A DNA stretch of 64,000 bases from QHXQ01 sp036389395 (GCA_036389395.1 DASVPY010000004.1:1-64000), one strand, 5' to 3'. Counted from the first letter of the stretch, positions 9,248-18,534 are shown. Program-made: numbers and translations. The notes: generated from the letters alone by a model not told the origin.

Positions 9248-9581
9248 TCTGCCTAGCCCTTCCCTGCCCCGCGCGTTCGATCCGGGCCGTGGCCCGTTCG
9301 ATTGCCCCGTTGATGAGTTGCAGCGGCTCGTCTTCCGGCTTCAGATGCCCCGTCAGCGACAACAGATACAGCCTGAGCGCCGCCTTGTGCGCCGCGGTGT
9401 GCAGGTACGCCGACTCGATGTTAGCTAAAATTGCGGCGCGCGCCTCCCGTGCCCCTTCGGGGCCGCTATCAATGGCCTCTTTGAGAACGAACAGCGTGCG
9501 TGCTACGTGGTCGGCCGTATTAGGATCGTGGATGGCGTCCCATGTTTGTTCATCAATGAGCAAATCCGGACAATCTTCCAT
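9234..9581 (-). CDS. Small uncharacterised helical protein
   Basis: 115 residues, not recognised. The ATG at 9581 follows AAGGTGAGG, a good ribosome binding site. The first part is acidic (MEDCPDLLIDEQTWDAIHDP), the middle is predicted helical (VARTLFVLKEAIDSG; AAILANIESAYLHTAAHKAA), and the end is basic (ARIERAGQGRARQKRPR). No signal peptide or membrane segment. It is divergent from the XRE gene about 280 bases away, so the two could share a control region, but nothing shows they work together. Confidence 0.65.
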   Translation of the reverse strand: MEDCPDLLIDEQTWDAIHDPNTADHVARTLFVLKEAIDSGPEGAREARAAILANIESAYLHTAAHKAALRLYLLSLTGHLKPEDEPLQLINGAIERATARIERAGQGRARQKRPR

Positions 9582-9863
9582 TGCCTCACCTTACGCGGCA
9601 CGCGCCGCCCAGGGAACGCCACCCCGAACCTGCAAGCGTGACGACGGCAGGCCGATTTTGCTATCTTGCCGCCGCGCTCTTTACGATCACAGGCAACGGC
9701 CACATGCGTAGCTCACCCTTCACACCTGAGTGATGAGCACCGCCGTCCAGCAGCAAAAGCTCAGGCTCACGGCGACCCGAAGACGCATTCGCATTTTACC
9801 TATATTTCTAGGGAGGCGCAAGGCTGCTGATGTGCGTGTCAGCCTATCAGGAGGGAACTTCTG

Positions 9864-10184
9864 ATGGGGCGCAGGGCGCGGCTGAAGCCGGCACGACTAG
9901 CCGCAAAGCTTGTGCAGATCAGGACGGCGCTCGGTCTGTCTCAGAGCGAGATGTACCGGCAACTTGGGTTAGAAGATTTGATTGACGCCAAAAGAATCTC
10001 AGAGTATGAGCTAGGCAACAACGAGCCACCATTGCCAGTCGTCTTGCAATACGCTCGCGTGGCCGGCGTCCACATGGAAGCCCTCGTTGACGACGAACTA
10101 GACCTGCCCGACAAACTGCCGGGCACAGTCGAACACAACGCGATCAAACGCCAATACGCCCGACCCCGCAAAGCCAGGCGCTAA
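9864..10184 (+). CDS. XRE/Cro-family HTH transcriptional regulator
   Basis: 106-residue DNA-binding protein with a helix-turn-helix at about residues 12-70: LVQIRTALGLSQSEMYRQL, then RISEYELGNNEPPLPVVLQYARVAGV, the usual XRE layout. A short acidic stretch (VDDELDLPDKLPG) and a basic C-terminus follow. The ATG has AGGAGGGAAC upstream. It is 97 bases upstream of the WD40-GTPase-cyclase gene on the same strand and is the most plausible local regulator of it. Base composition is less GC-biased than that of neighbouring housekeeping genes, suggesting an accessory module. Confidence 0.9.
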   Translation: MGRRARLKPARLAAKLVQIRTALGLSQSEMYRQLGLEDLIDAKRISEYELGNNEPPLPVVLQYARVAGVHMEALVDDELDLPDKLPGTVEHNAIKRQYARPRKARR

Positions 10185-10280
10185 GTAATTCAAGTCACAC
10201 ATAGCCGTACCGCCGCCCCATCAACCGTCCGCCCCAACCGCCGCGCGCCACCCGCCGGCCCGAACAGAGAGCCAAGGCCC

Positions 10281-13200
10281 ATGCCGGACGAACGCGCCGC
10301 CGACCAAATCCCGCCCGGCTTCAAACTCCGGCACACGCTCCGGGGCCATAAAGCCAACATCAATCGCATCGCGTGGTCGCCGGACGGGCGCATGCTCGCA
10401 TCCACCTCGCTTGATCGCAGCGTCAAGGTCTGGGACGCCCAGACCGGCGCGTTGCTGCGCGTATTGGGACCTGGCTTGACCGTTTTCTGGGACGTAACCT
10501 GGTCGCCGGACTGGTGCACACTGGAGGCGGCAAGTTCTCAGGGTGTGACGCGTTGGGACGTTGATACCTGGGTGGAGACTCGGACTTCCTCGCACTATAT
10601 CGGCACGGTCTACGCCATCGCTTGGTCGCCGGACGGCAGTAAGATAGCCGCCGGCTCGCAGGACGGGGCCATCACCCTCTGGCATACTTCTCCGCTCCGG
10701 CTGTTCAAGAGGCTGACGGACAGCCCCTTTCAAATTTTAACGCTGGCGTGGTCGCCGGACGGGAAACAACTCTTCTCGACCTCCGGCGCGCTCCTTAGCT
10801 GTTGGGACACGAGTACGTGGGAACTCGAATCGCGCGTCCCGCGCCACCGCAAATCGATCTACGCCTTAGCCTGGTCGCCCGACGGGCAGCAGTTGGTCAC
10901 AGGCTCCGACGACGCGACCATTCGGGTCTCTACGCTGACGCGGGAACTGACAACGGAATTTCTGCCGCAACCGATACCGGACTTTGTTCTGGAAGGCCAC
11001 ATGGACAAGATTTCGTGGGTCGGCTTTTCGCCGGACGGGCGGCTGCTCGCGTCCAAGTCAATGGACAACACCGTGCGGCTCTGGCGCTGCGACACTTGGG
11101 CGAACGTGGCCATCCTGCCGGAGTCCGCCGGCGAGCCGCGCCGGCAAGGCTTGGCCTTCCACCCCACAGACCCCACGCTCCTCGCCACGCTCGGCGAAGA
11201 GGACACGGTCATACGCATCTGGGAGCTGGATGTCGGTCTCCTGCTCGGCGCGGGCGCAGGCGGCGTCAGCTACACCAACGCCAAGGTCGTGCTCGTGGGC
11301 GAGACAGGCGTAGGGAAAACCGGCTTGGGCTTGCGCTTAGCCGAAGGCAAGTGGCAGGCGACGGAGTCAACGCACGGGATGAACGTGTGGCCGTTGCACA
11401 GCGAGCCGGAGCGCGAGGTCATGTTGTGGGACTTCGCCGGGCAGGACGAGTACAAGCTGGTGCACCAACTTTTTTTGAACGAGACGAACGTCGCGCTGCT
11501 GCTCTACGACCCGACCAAGTCGCAGGACACGTTCGAGGGGATCGAGTTCTGGGAGAAGGCGCTCAGGAACGTCATCGCGGGCGACGTGCAGAAGTTTCTG
11601 GTCGCGGCGCGCGTGGACGTGGGCGGCGTGCGGCTGACGGCCGAAGACATAGACGCCTACTGCCGGGCGCACGGTTTCGTCTCGCACCTCGCCACGAGCG
11701 CGCAGACGGGCGAGGGCTGCGACGATCTGCGCGCGGCGATCCTGGCGGCGATCCCGTGGGACAAGTTGCCGCGCACGAGCAGCCCCGAAGTCTTCAAGCG
11801 CATCAAGGACTTTCTCGCCGACGTGCGGCAGGGCAACCGCCTGCTCGTGCGCGAGACCGACCTGCGCGCGGAGTTCGACCGCGAAACAGAGGCGGGCGCG
11901 CGGCCGACCGAAGCCGAGTTTCGGACGGTCATCGGGCACGTCGAGACGGCGGGCCTCATCAAGCGGCTCTCGTTCGGCGACTTCCTGCTGCTCAAGCCGG
12001 AGTTGCTGAACGCCTACGCGGCGAGCATCGTGGACGCGGCGCGGCGGCACACGCATGGCCTGGGCGCGGTGCGCAAGGCGGACGTGCTCGAAGGGCGTGT
12101 CAGGCTGAAGGACGAGGGCGGGCTGCAAGTCGCGGACAAGGTTTTCCTGCTGCACGCGACCGTCGAGTTGTCCCTGCGGCTGGGGCTGGCGCTGGAGCAG
12201 GACGGCAACCTCGTCTTCCCGTCGAAGTTCAACCGGCGTATGCCGCCGCTTCGGGAAGACCCGGTGATTGAGGTCGAGTTCGCTTTCGAGGGGCCGGTCG
12301 AGAACCTCTATACGACGCTAGTCGTGAAGCTTTACTACGGCGGCGTCTTCAAGCTCAAACAGCTTTGGAAGAACGCCGCCGAGTTCCTCGACGGGCACGG
12401 GCGCGTCTGCGGCTTCCAGTTGCAGCACGAGGGCGAGGGGCGGGGCACGCTGAAGGTCTTCAATGCCGAAGGTGTGAGCGACAACGACAAGGCATTGTTC
12501 CTGAAGATCGTCGCCGACCACTTTAAGGAGAAGGGCATCGAGGTCGAGCGACAGCGGATTTATCGTTGCCCGCGGCCGGAGTGCCGCGAAGTGGTGCGCG
12601 ACCCCGCCGCCGTGCGCCGCGCCGTCGAGCGGCAGAAGGAACAGATTTTCTGTCAGGACTGCGGCGGGCCGATCCCTCTGATTGACGCACTCGAAACGCT
12701 GTACCGCGACGACCGTAAGTTCCGGTCGCAGCTCATAGAGATGGAGACGCGCGCCGAGGCCAGCATGGAACAGGGCGGTGAGCTAGTCTCAGCCTCGGCG
12801 GAGTTGCGCACCGAGAATTTCAAAACCTGGGCCGGCGGCACGGACATCGCCAACGTCGCCATCGTGTTCACGGACGTGCTGGATAGCACCAGGCTGAACG
12901 TAAAGTTCCGCGACGAAGGTTGGCAGCACGTGCGTAAGGCGCACTTCGCGCGGGCCGAAGAACTCGTCCGGCGCGGCCAAGGTTACTTGATCAAGAACAA
13001 AGGTGATGGCGTCATGGCGGCCTTTCGCGACGCCAGTGCCGCCCTCGACTTCGCCTTAGCGTTGTATCGGGACACCGGACACGAACAGGTACACATCCGC
13101 GTCGGCATTCACATCGGGCCGGTGGAGGTAAGCGCCGAAGACGCCTTCGGGCAACAGGTGAATATGGCCGCGCGGGTTGAAGCGAAGGCTCAAGACGGCG

Positions 13201-13346
13201 GCATCTGGGTGAGTGCCAAGGTCAAAGAGGACATAGACACGTTAGGGGCCGCGCGGCACAAAAACCTTAAGTGGGACGAGCACGCGGGGCAGGAGTTGAA
13301 AGGCTTTCCCGGTCAGTTTACGCTCTGGTCTGTGCGTGAGGCGTAG
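10281..13346 (+). CDS. WD40 propeller - ROC-like GTPase - zinc ribbon - nucleotidyl cyclase
   Basis: 1,021-residue cytosolic protein. Residues about 20-315 hold seven WD40 repeats (for example HKANINRIAWSPDGRMLAS, HMDKISWVGFSPDGRLLAS), one complete propeller. Residues 330-500 are a ROC/small-GTPase-like domain: Walker A GETGVGKT (340-347), WDFAGQDEY (Asp384), degenerate G4 AARVD (442-446), SAQTGEG. About 510-650 looks winged-helix or COR-like. A four-Cys zinc ribbon uses C763/C768/C791/C794. Residues about 855-1015 form a class III adenylate/guanylate cyclase with metal Asp865 and Asp909, IRVGIHIGPV and QQVNMAARVEAKA. Likely a sensor-switch-effector making a cyclic nucleotide; ligand and product are unknown. 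Confidence 0.93.
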   Translation: MPDERAADQIPPGFKLRHTLRGHKANINRIAWSPDGRMLASTSLDRSVKVWDAQTGALLRVLGPGLTVFWDVTWSPDWCTLEAASSQGVTRWDVDTWVETRTSSHYIGTVYAIAWSPDGSKIAAGSQDGAITLWHTSPLRLFKRLTDSPFQILTLAWSPDGKQLFSTSGALLSCWDTSTWELESRVPRHRKSIYALAWSPDGQQLVTGSDDATIRVSTLTRELTTEFLPQPIPDFVLEGHMDKISWVGFSPDGRLLASKSMDNTVRLWRCDTWANVAILPESAGEPRRQGLAFHPTDPTLLATLGEEDTVIRIWELDVGLLLGAGAGGVSYTNAKVVLVGETGVGKTGLGLRLAEGKWQATESTHGMNVWPLHSEPEREVMLWDFAGQDEYKLVHQLFLNETNVALLLYDPTKSQDTFEGIEFWEKALRNVIAGDVQKFLVAARVDVGGVRLTAEDIDAYCRAHGFVSHLATSAQTGEGCDDLRAAILAAIPWDKLPRTSSPEVFKRIKDFLADVRQGNRLLVRETDLRAEFDRETEAGARPTEAEFRTVIGHVETAGLIKRLSFGDFLLLKPELLNAYAASIVDAARRHTHGLGAVRKADVLEGRVRLKDEGGLQVADKVFLLHATVELSLRLGLALEQDGNLVFPSKFNRRMPPLREDPVIEVEFAFEGPVENLYTTLVVKLYYGGVFKLKQLWKNAAEFLDGHGRVCGFQLQHEGEGRGTLKVFNAEGVSDNDKALFLKIVADHFKEKGIEVERQRIYRCPRPECREVVRDPAAVRRAVERQKEQIFCQDCGGPIPLIDALETLYRDDRKFRSQLIEMETRAEASMEQGGELVSASAELRTENFKTWAGGTDIANVAIVFTDVLDSTRLNVKFRDEGWQHVRKAHFARAEELVRRGQGYLIKNKGDGVMAAFRDASAALDFALALYRDTGHEQVHIRVGIHIGPVEVSAEDAFGQQVNMAARVEAKAQDGGIWVSAKVKEDIDTLGAARHKNLKWDEHAGQELKGFPGQFTLWSVREA

Positions 13347-13361
13347 GCTCGGCGGCGGTTG

Positions 13362-13516
13362 CGTGTAGCGTGCGGCCGGGTTAACACAGAGTACACAGAG
13401 TTAGCACAGAGGACACAGAAGGGAAGCGGTCTCGGACTTGAGATAAATCCGAGATCAGTTCTTCTCTGTGTCCTCTGTGGCTTCTCTGTGTACTCTGTGT
13501 TAAAAACAGCGCGCGT
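13362..13516. repeat. Family A CACAGAG palindrome, long copy
   Basis: Begins GTGTAGCGTGCGGCCGGG, then TTAACACAGAGTACACAGAG (left arm) and ends CTCTGTGTACTCTGTGTTAA (right arm, exact complement). The centre holds a further small palindrome (CTCGGAC..ATCCGAG). The arms could form a stem tens of base pairs long. Confidence 0.88.
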
Positions 13517-13620
13517 GACCGCGAGCTAGAGGGACTGAAGGCCGCCGCGGTTGCGCCGAGTCAGAGGAACAGGCCGCGCCGTCGCGGCTGAACTCACGTC
13601 GCGCCGTCGAAGCTTAACTT

Positions 13621-14511
13621 ATGCCGAACCGTTCGCTCATCAGGGCCGTTCTCGTCGCCCTCTTAATTATCGTCGCGCTCGTGCTGCTGGTGCGCTTCGT
13701 CGCGCGGCGCAAGGGGCCGCCCGGCGGCGGCGAGGTCGTCGTGACCCCGACGCCGACACCGATCCGCCCCGCGCCGATCAGTCCGCACGTCGCGCTCGGC
13801 AACCCCAGCGACGCGACCGGCGCCGCCGGCAACCGCAACAACTACCTGCTCGTCAAGCCGCAGTACGTGCTCTCTTATAACGACGCGGCGGGCGGGCCGA
13901 ACTGGGTGAGCTGGCGCTTGCAGGCCGCGGACATCGGCAGCGTCGAGCGGCAGAACAACTTCCACCCGGAGCGCGCGCTGCCCGCCGGCTTCAAGCGCGT
14001 CACGCCCGACGACTACACCGGCTCCGGCTACGACCGCGGCCACCTCTGCCCTTCCAAGGATCGGAGCAGCACGGAGGCCGACAACTCCGAGACCTTCAGC
14101 ATGGCGAACATGCTGCCGCAGGCGGGTGACCTGAACCGGCAGGTCTGGGAGCAACTCGAATCCTACAGCCGCGCGCTCGTGCGCCAGGGCAACGAGCTTT
14201 ACATCGTCGCGGGCGGCTACGGCTCGGCCAAGACCATCGGGCGCGCGAACAAAGTCAACGTGCCGACCAACTGTTGGAAGGTCGTGCTCGTCCTGCCGCC
14301 GGGGCAAACCGATCCGGCGCAGGCGGACGCGTCCGCGCGCGTCATCGCCGTGGACATGCCCAACGTCGCCGGCATCGCCCTAGACCCTTGGACGAAGTAC
14401 CTCACGACCGCCCAGGACATCGAGCAGAAGACGGGCTATCACTTCTTCTCCGACCTGCCCGCGGACGTGGCCGCCGCGCTCAAGACGAAGCGAGACGCGG
14501 GCCGGCCCTGA
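13621..14511 (+). CDS. Membrane-anchored DNA/RNA non-specific endonuclease
   Basis: 296 residues: an N-terminal uncleaved signal anchor (residues about 5-27, SLIRAVLVALLIIVALVLLV), a Pro/Thr linker, then a beta-beta-alpha metal nuclease of the Serratia NucA type. The catalytic motif DRGH is residues 138-141 (His141 general base), with the Mg-binding Asn expected at N172 and Glu180 in MLPQAGDLNRQVWEQLE. It should cut DNA and RNA outside the cytoplasmic membrane, for nutrient scavenging or competition. No immunity gene is evident next door. No clear ribosome binding site precedes the ATG. Confidence 0.92.
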   Translation: MPNRSLIRAVLVALLIIVALVLLVRFVARRKGPPGGGEVVVTPTPTPIRPAPISPHVALGNPSDATGAAGNRNNYLLVKPQYVLSYNDAAGGPNWVSWRLQAADIGSVERQNNFHPERALPAGFKRVTPDDYTGSGYDRGHLCPSKDRSSTEADNSETFSMANMLPQAGDLNRQVWEQLESYSRALVRQGNELYIVAGGYGSAKTIGRANKVNVPTNCWKVVLVLPPGQTDPAQADASARVIAVDMPNVAGIALDPWTKYLTTAQDIEQKTGYHFFSDLPADVAAALKTKRDAGRP

Positions 14512-14516
14512 TTAAG

Positions 14517-14582
14517 GATAACCACGAAGACGCGAAGGCACGAAGATCAAACTGCCTGTCCTCTTCGTGCCTTCGTGTTGAA
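14517..14582. repeat. Family B CACGAAG palindromic repeat
   Basis: Left arm AACCACGAAGACGCGAAGG, right arm CCTCTTCGTGCCTTCGTGTT. Same words recur at 26484 and 56427. It occupies the gap between the nuclease and the DUF4037 gene. Confidence 0.85.
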
Positions 14583-14602
14583 TTTCGTCCGGCGTTCTTG
14601 TT

Positions 14603-15697
14603 ATGAGCCAGCACAATTTCACGCCGGGTCTCGCGCTGAGCGAAGCCTACTACCGGGAGGCGGTGCGCCCCGTCCTCGCCGCGCGCTTCCCCGCCCTGCC
14701 GCACGCCGCCGCGCATCTCGGCTGGGGTTCCGAGGTGCTCGGCTTCGACGACGCGATCTCGACCGATCACTACTGGGGCCCGCGCTGCTACGTCTTCCTC
14801 ACAGAACCCGACCGCGCGCGCCTCGGCGCAGAGATCGGCCGCGTGCTCGGCGACGAACTGCCCTTCACCTTCCGCGGCTACCCGACCAACTTCGGCGGCC
14901 AACGCGAGGGCGACGTGTGGCGCATGGAGCCGCGCAACGAACGCCCCGTCCAACACCTCGTCCACGTCGAGAGCGTCGAAAACTTCTTCGGCTGGTACCT
15001 GGGCGGCAACCCGCTCGGCGAACTCACGCACGCCGACTGGCTGACCTTCGCCGAACACAAGCTGCTCGGCGTCACCGCGGGCGCGATCTTCCAGGACGAG
15101 CCGGGCGAACTCACGGAAGCGCGCCGCCGCCTCGGCTACTACCCGCGCGACGTGTGGCTCTGCCTGCTCGCGGCGCAGTGGCTCAAGCTCGCGGAGGAGG
15201 AGGCGTTCGTCGGGCGCGCGGGCGCGCGCGGCGACGAACTCGGCTCGGCCGTCATCGCGGCGCGCCAGGTGCGTCTCGTCATGCGCCTCTGCTTCCTGCT
15301 GGAGCGCCGCTACGCGCCTTACGCGAAGTGGCTCGGCGCGGCGTTCGCGCGGCTTGAGTGCGCGGCGGAGCTGAGTCCGCTGCTCCGGAAAGTGCTAAGC
15401 TCCGAGACGTGGCGCGAGCGCGAGACGCACCTGGCGGCCGCCTACGAGGCGTGCGCGCGCCGCCACAACGCGCTCGGCGTCACGCCGCCGCTCGCGCCCG
15501 AGCCGCGCGACTACTACGGCCGCCCGTTCCGCGTCCTGCACGCCGAACGCTTCGCCGCGGCGACGCACGCCGCCATCGCCGACGAGCGCCTGCGCGCGCC
15601 GCAGTTCGAGAAAGGCTCGACCAACCAGTGGGTGGACTCCGACAACCGCGTCTCCAACGTCCACTTCGCCCGGCGCGCAAAAGTTATGTACGAGTAA
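14603..15697 (+). CDS. DUF4037 domain protein (nucleotidyltransferase-like)
   Basis: 364-residue cytosolic protein resembling the DUF4037 family, whose N-terminus looks like a nucleotidyltransferase fold. Visible pieces: AHLGWGSEVLGFDDAISTDH with a G-S-E-x-L-G-F-D core and Asp pair, YWGPRCYVFLTE, then FTFRGYPTNFG. The C-terminal half is helical and ends WVDSDNRVSNVHF. The substrate of the family is not established to my knowledge. The gene stands alone between two palindromic repeats. Confidence 0.8.
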   Translation: MSQHNFTPGLALSEAYYREAVRPVLAARFPALPHAAAHLGWGSEVLGFDDAISTDHYWGPRCYVFLTEPDRARLGAEIGRVLGDELPFTFRGYPTNFGGQREGDVWRMEPRNERPVQHLVHVESVENFFGWYLGGNPLGELTHADWLTFAEHKLLGVTAGAIFQDEPGELTEARRRLGYYPRDVWLCLLAAQWLKLAEEEAFVGRAGARGDELGSAVIAARQVRLVMRLCFLLERRYAPYAKWLGAAFARLECAAELSPLLRKVLSSETWRERETHLAAAYEACARRHNALGVTPPLAPEPRDYYGRPFRVLHAERFAAATHAAIADERLRAPQFEKGSTNQWVDSDNRVSNVHFARRAKVMYE

Positions 15698-15714
15698 GCA
15701 GGTCTCTATTTGAT

Positions 15715-15760
15715 TAGCCTCTGTGTCCTCTGTGTGCTCTCTGTGTCTCTGTGTTGAACT
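15715..15760. repeat. Family A CACAGAG repeat, half copy
   Basis: Only one arm is present: CTCTGTGTCCTCTGTGTGCTC and TCTGTGTCTCTGTGTTGAAC. A short ACACAGA near 15780 may be the remnant of the other arm. Confidence 0.7.
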
Positions 15761-15853
15761 TACCGTCCCCCACATTCAACACAGATTGATTCAGTCTTCA
15801 AGCTGAGGACAAACTTTATATGATCAACGGCAGCCGTCCGGTCGTATTGCTGC

Positions 15854-16882
15854 ATGATGAGTTTTGATCCGCGCAACATACTGGTCATAGACTTCGGGCA
15901 GTTGGGCGACGTGGTGTTGAGCCTGCCGGCGCTGCACGCCGTGCGCGGGCGCTTCCCCGCGGCGCGCATCACGGTCGCGGTGGGCAAGCCGGGCAAGCAG
16001 GTCGTAGAACTCGCGGGCGTCGCGGACGACGTGCTGGTCGTGGATCGCGTCGCGTTGCGCGACGGGTTCGTGCCCGCCTCGCTCTGGCAGATCGCGCGCA
16101 TCGTCCGCGACGTGCGCGCGCGCCGCTTCGACTTCGTCATAGACCTGCACAGCCTGTCGGAGACGAACCTGCTCGGCTACCTGTCGGGCGCGCCCGCGCG
16201 CCTCTACGCGCGCCGCCCCACGCGCTCGCTCGACTTCCTCGCCAACTTCCGCCCCGCCCCGCCCGTCGAAGACACGACCAAGCACGCCGTTGATCGCTAC
16301 CTCGACGTGCTCGCGCCGCTCAAGGTCGGCGCGGTCGCGCGCGCGCCGCGCCTGCCCGTGCGCGCCGACGCGCAGGCGGCGGTCGAACAACTCTTCCGCA
16401 AGGAGAAGCTCAAGGTTGACGCGCCGCTCGTCGGCCTCTTCCCCGGCGCGGGTCATCCGAGCCGGCAGTGGCCGCTCGAACGCTTCGTGGAACTCGCGCG
16501 CCGGCTCGAACAGAACGACGGCGTGCGCGTCGTCGTCTTCCTCGGCCCGGAAGAGCACGCGCGCCTGCGCGAGTTGCGCGCCGCCTTCCCGCGCGCGACC
16601 ACCTTCCTGCACCAGCTCAACGTCCCGCAGCTCGCCGCCGCGCTCGCGCGCCTGAGCGTCTTCGTCTCGAACGACACAGGGCCGATGCACATTGCGACGG
16701 CCGTCGGCACGCCCGTCGTCGTCCTGCTCGGCCACCCGACCAACAAGGCCTACATGCCGCTCGAAGCCCGCCACCGCGTCATCCACGGCCACACCATCGA
16801 AGCCATCTCCGTGGACGACGCCTACGCCGAGACGCGCACCGCCCTCGTCTCCGAGCGCACCGCCTCACTCTTCGCCAGCTAA
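15854..16882 (+). CDS. Glycosyltransferase family 9 (heptosyltransferase-like)
   Basis: 342-residue GT-B glycosyltransferase of the ADP-heptose:LPS heptosyltransferase family, expected to add a sugar to the lipopolysaccharide core on the inner face of the membrane. Landmarks: ILVIDFGQLGDVVLSLPAL at the N-terminus, FPGAGHPSRQWPLERFVELA in the middle, and VSNDTGPMHIATAVGTPVV with the nucleotide-sugar-binding turn. Two adjacent ATGs (15854, 15857) are possible starts. It is followed after 8 bases by the DD-carboxypeptidase gene, so the two probably form an envelope operon. Confidence 0.9.
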   Translation: MMSFDPRNILVIDFGQLGDVVLSLPALHAVRGRFPAARITVAVGKPGKQVVELAGVADDVLVVDRVALRDGFVPASLWQIARIVRDVRARRFDFVIDLHSLSETNLLGYLSGAPARLYARRPTRSLDFLANFRPAPPVEDTTKHAVDRYLDVLAPLKVGAVARAPRLPVRADAQAAVEQLFRKEKLKVDAPLVGLFPGAGHPSRQWPLERFVELARRLEQNDGVRVVVFLGPEEHARLRELRAAFPRATTFLHQLNVPQLAAALARLSVFVSNDTGPMHIATAVGTPVVVLLGHPTNKAYMPLEARHRVIHGHTIEAISVDDAYAETRTALVSERTASLFAS

Positions 16883-16890
16883 CCGCGCAG

Positions 16891-18534
16891 ATGCGTCATC
16901 AACCAACCCGCACGCGCCCGTTCGTCGCCACGCCGCTCTGCCTGCTCGTCGTCGCGCTCACATTTACACAGTGCGTCGCGCCAACGACGACGGAAACGTC
17001 GGGCGCGACGACAACCGCGCAGACCGGCGGGGCGCAGGCGCGCGCGCCCGTCACGCAGAGACCAAACGGCGCACAGGCGCGCGGCGCGGACGCGGAGTTG
17101 GCGCGGCGCATTGACCGCGAGCTTGACGAGGGCGCGACGGCGGGCGCGCGCTTCGGCGTGCTCGTCGTCTCCCTGCGCGACGGGCGCACGCTCTACGCGC
17201 GCGACGCCGAACGCCTGTTCCTCCCCGCCTCAAGCCTCAAGCTCTACACGACGGCCGCGGCGCTCGACCTGCTCGGCCCCGACTACCGCTGGCGCACCTC
17301 CGTCTACGCCGCCGCGCCGCCCGACGCCCGCGGCACGATCAGCGACGATCTCATCCTCTACGGCCGCGGCGCGCCCGACCTCGCCGCCCGCGTCGACCGC
17401 GACGCCCCCGTCAACCACCTCAAGCAGTTGGCCGACGCGCTCTACGCGCGCGGCGTGCGGCGCGTGCGCGGGCGCGTCGTCGGCGACGAGAGCGCCCTAC
17501 GCGGCGAGCCGCTCGGCGACGGCTGGCTCTGGTCGGACGTGCAGTGGTACTACGGCGCTGAAGTCTCGGCGCTCACCATAGACGACAACGAGATCACGGT
17601 CGCCGTCCTGCCCGCCGCGCGCGCGGGCGAGCCGGCCCAAGTCCGCCTCACGCCCGAAACCGACTACGTCCGCGTGACGAACGACGCCGAGACCGGCGCG
17701 CGCGGCGTGCGCCCCACGCTCGGCGTCACGCGCGGCCTCTCCGACAACGAGGTGCGCGTCTGGGGCGCGCTGCCCGTCGGTCACGCGGGCGTGCGCGCGC
17801 GCCTCGCCGTCCACCGCCCCGCCTTGTGGGCGGCGCAACAGTTCAAGCGCGAGTTGCAGGCGCGCGGCATCGTGGTTGATGGCGACGCGACGGCGCGCGA
17901 CGCACGCGCGCCGAGCGCCGAACGGTTCGACCCGGCGCGCGCCACCGAGTTGGCCGCCGTCACGAGCGCCACGCTCGGCGACATCGCGCACGCGACCAAC
18001 AAGCACAGCATCAACCTCAACGCCGAACTGATCCTGCGCACGCTCGGGCGCGAGCGCGGCGCGGCGGACGCGCCCGACCCCGCGCGCGCCGAGTTGCGCG
18101 GCGACGACGAGGCCGGCGCGGCCGTCATCCGCCGTTGGCTGCGCGAGCGCGCCGGGGCGGAGATCGAACGGCTCGCGCTGCACGACGGCAGCGGGCTGTC
18201 GCGCCTCGACCTCGTCACGCCCGCCGCCACCGTCCGCCTCCTCGTCCGCATGAGCCAGAGCCAGGCGGCCTCAGTCTTCCGCGCCTCGCTCCCGCTGGCC
18301 GGGCGCGACGGCACGCTCGCGGGGCGACTGCGCGGCGCACGCACCGCCGGGCACATCGCCGCCAAGACCGGCACGATCACCTACGTCCAGGCCCTCGCCG
18401 GCTACGCCGACGCGGCCGACGGCGAGCCGCTCGCCTTCGCCCTCTACTGCAACGAAGAGACGACGGAGGCGCGCGGCGAACGCACGCTGGACGCCGTCGC
18501 CGCCCTCCTCGCCCAGTACCCCGACCTGCCGTAG
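16891..18534 (+). CDS. dacB: D-alanyl-D-alanine carboxypeptidase/endopeptidase (PBP4 type)
   Basis: 547-residue class C penicillin-binding protein that trims D-Ala from, and can cleave cross-links in, peptidoglycan in the periplasm. The start at ATG 16891 gives an N-terminal signal with a possible lipobox (VALTFTQC), then an Ala/Thr-rich linker. Active-site motifs are complete: SxxK at S114-K117 (ASSLKLY), SxN at S373-N375 (KHSINLN), and KTG at 492-494 (AKTGTITYVQALAGYA). The insertion domain between the first two motifs is typical. An open frame extends upstream inside the glycosyltransferase gene but is a shadow. Confidence 0.93.
   Translation: MRHQPTRTRPFVATPLCLLVVALTFTQCVAPTTTETSGATTTAQTGGAQARAPVTQRPNGAQARGADAELARRIDRELDEGATAGARFGVLVVSLRDGRTLYARDAERLFLPASSLKLYTTAAALDLLGPDYRWRTSVYAAAPPDARGTISDDLILYGRGAPDLAARVDRDAPVNHLKQLADALYARGVRRVRGRVVGDESALRGEPLGDGWLWSDVQWYYGAEVSALTIDDNEITVAVLPAARAGEPAQVRLTPETDYVRVTNDAETGARGVRPTLGVTRGLSDNEVRVWGALPVGHAGVRARLAVHRPALWAAQQFKRELQARGIVVDGDATARDARAPSAERFDPARATELAAVTSATLGDIAHATNKHSINLNAELILRTLGRERGAADAPDPARAELRGDDEAGAAVIRRWLRERAGAEIERLALHDGSGLSRLDLVTPAATVRLLVRMSQSQAASVFRASLPLAGRDGTLAGRLRGARTAGHIAAKTGTITYVQALAGYADAADGEPLAFALYCNEETTEARGERTLDAVAALLAQYPDLP

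Noticed and set aside
9733..9864. 43-residue frame whose TGA overlaps the XRE start (TGATG)
   Set aside because: Possible translational coupling, but no ribosome binding site, unusual composition and no recognisable features; more likely leader sequence.
9864..15697. A classical toxin-immunity or phage-defence operon including the DRGH nuclease
   Set aside because: The nuclease has its own membrane anchor and is separated from the WD40-cyclase gene by a 270-base repeat-containing gap; nothing shows they are one unit.
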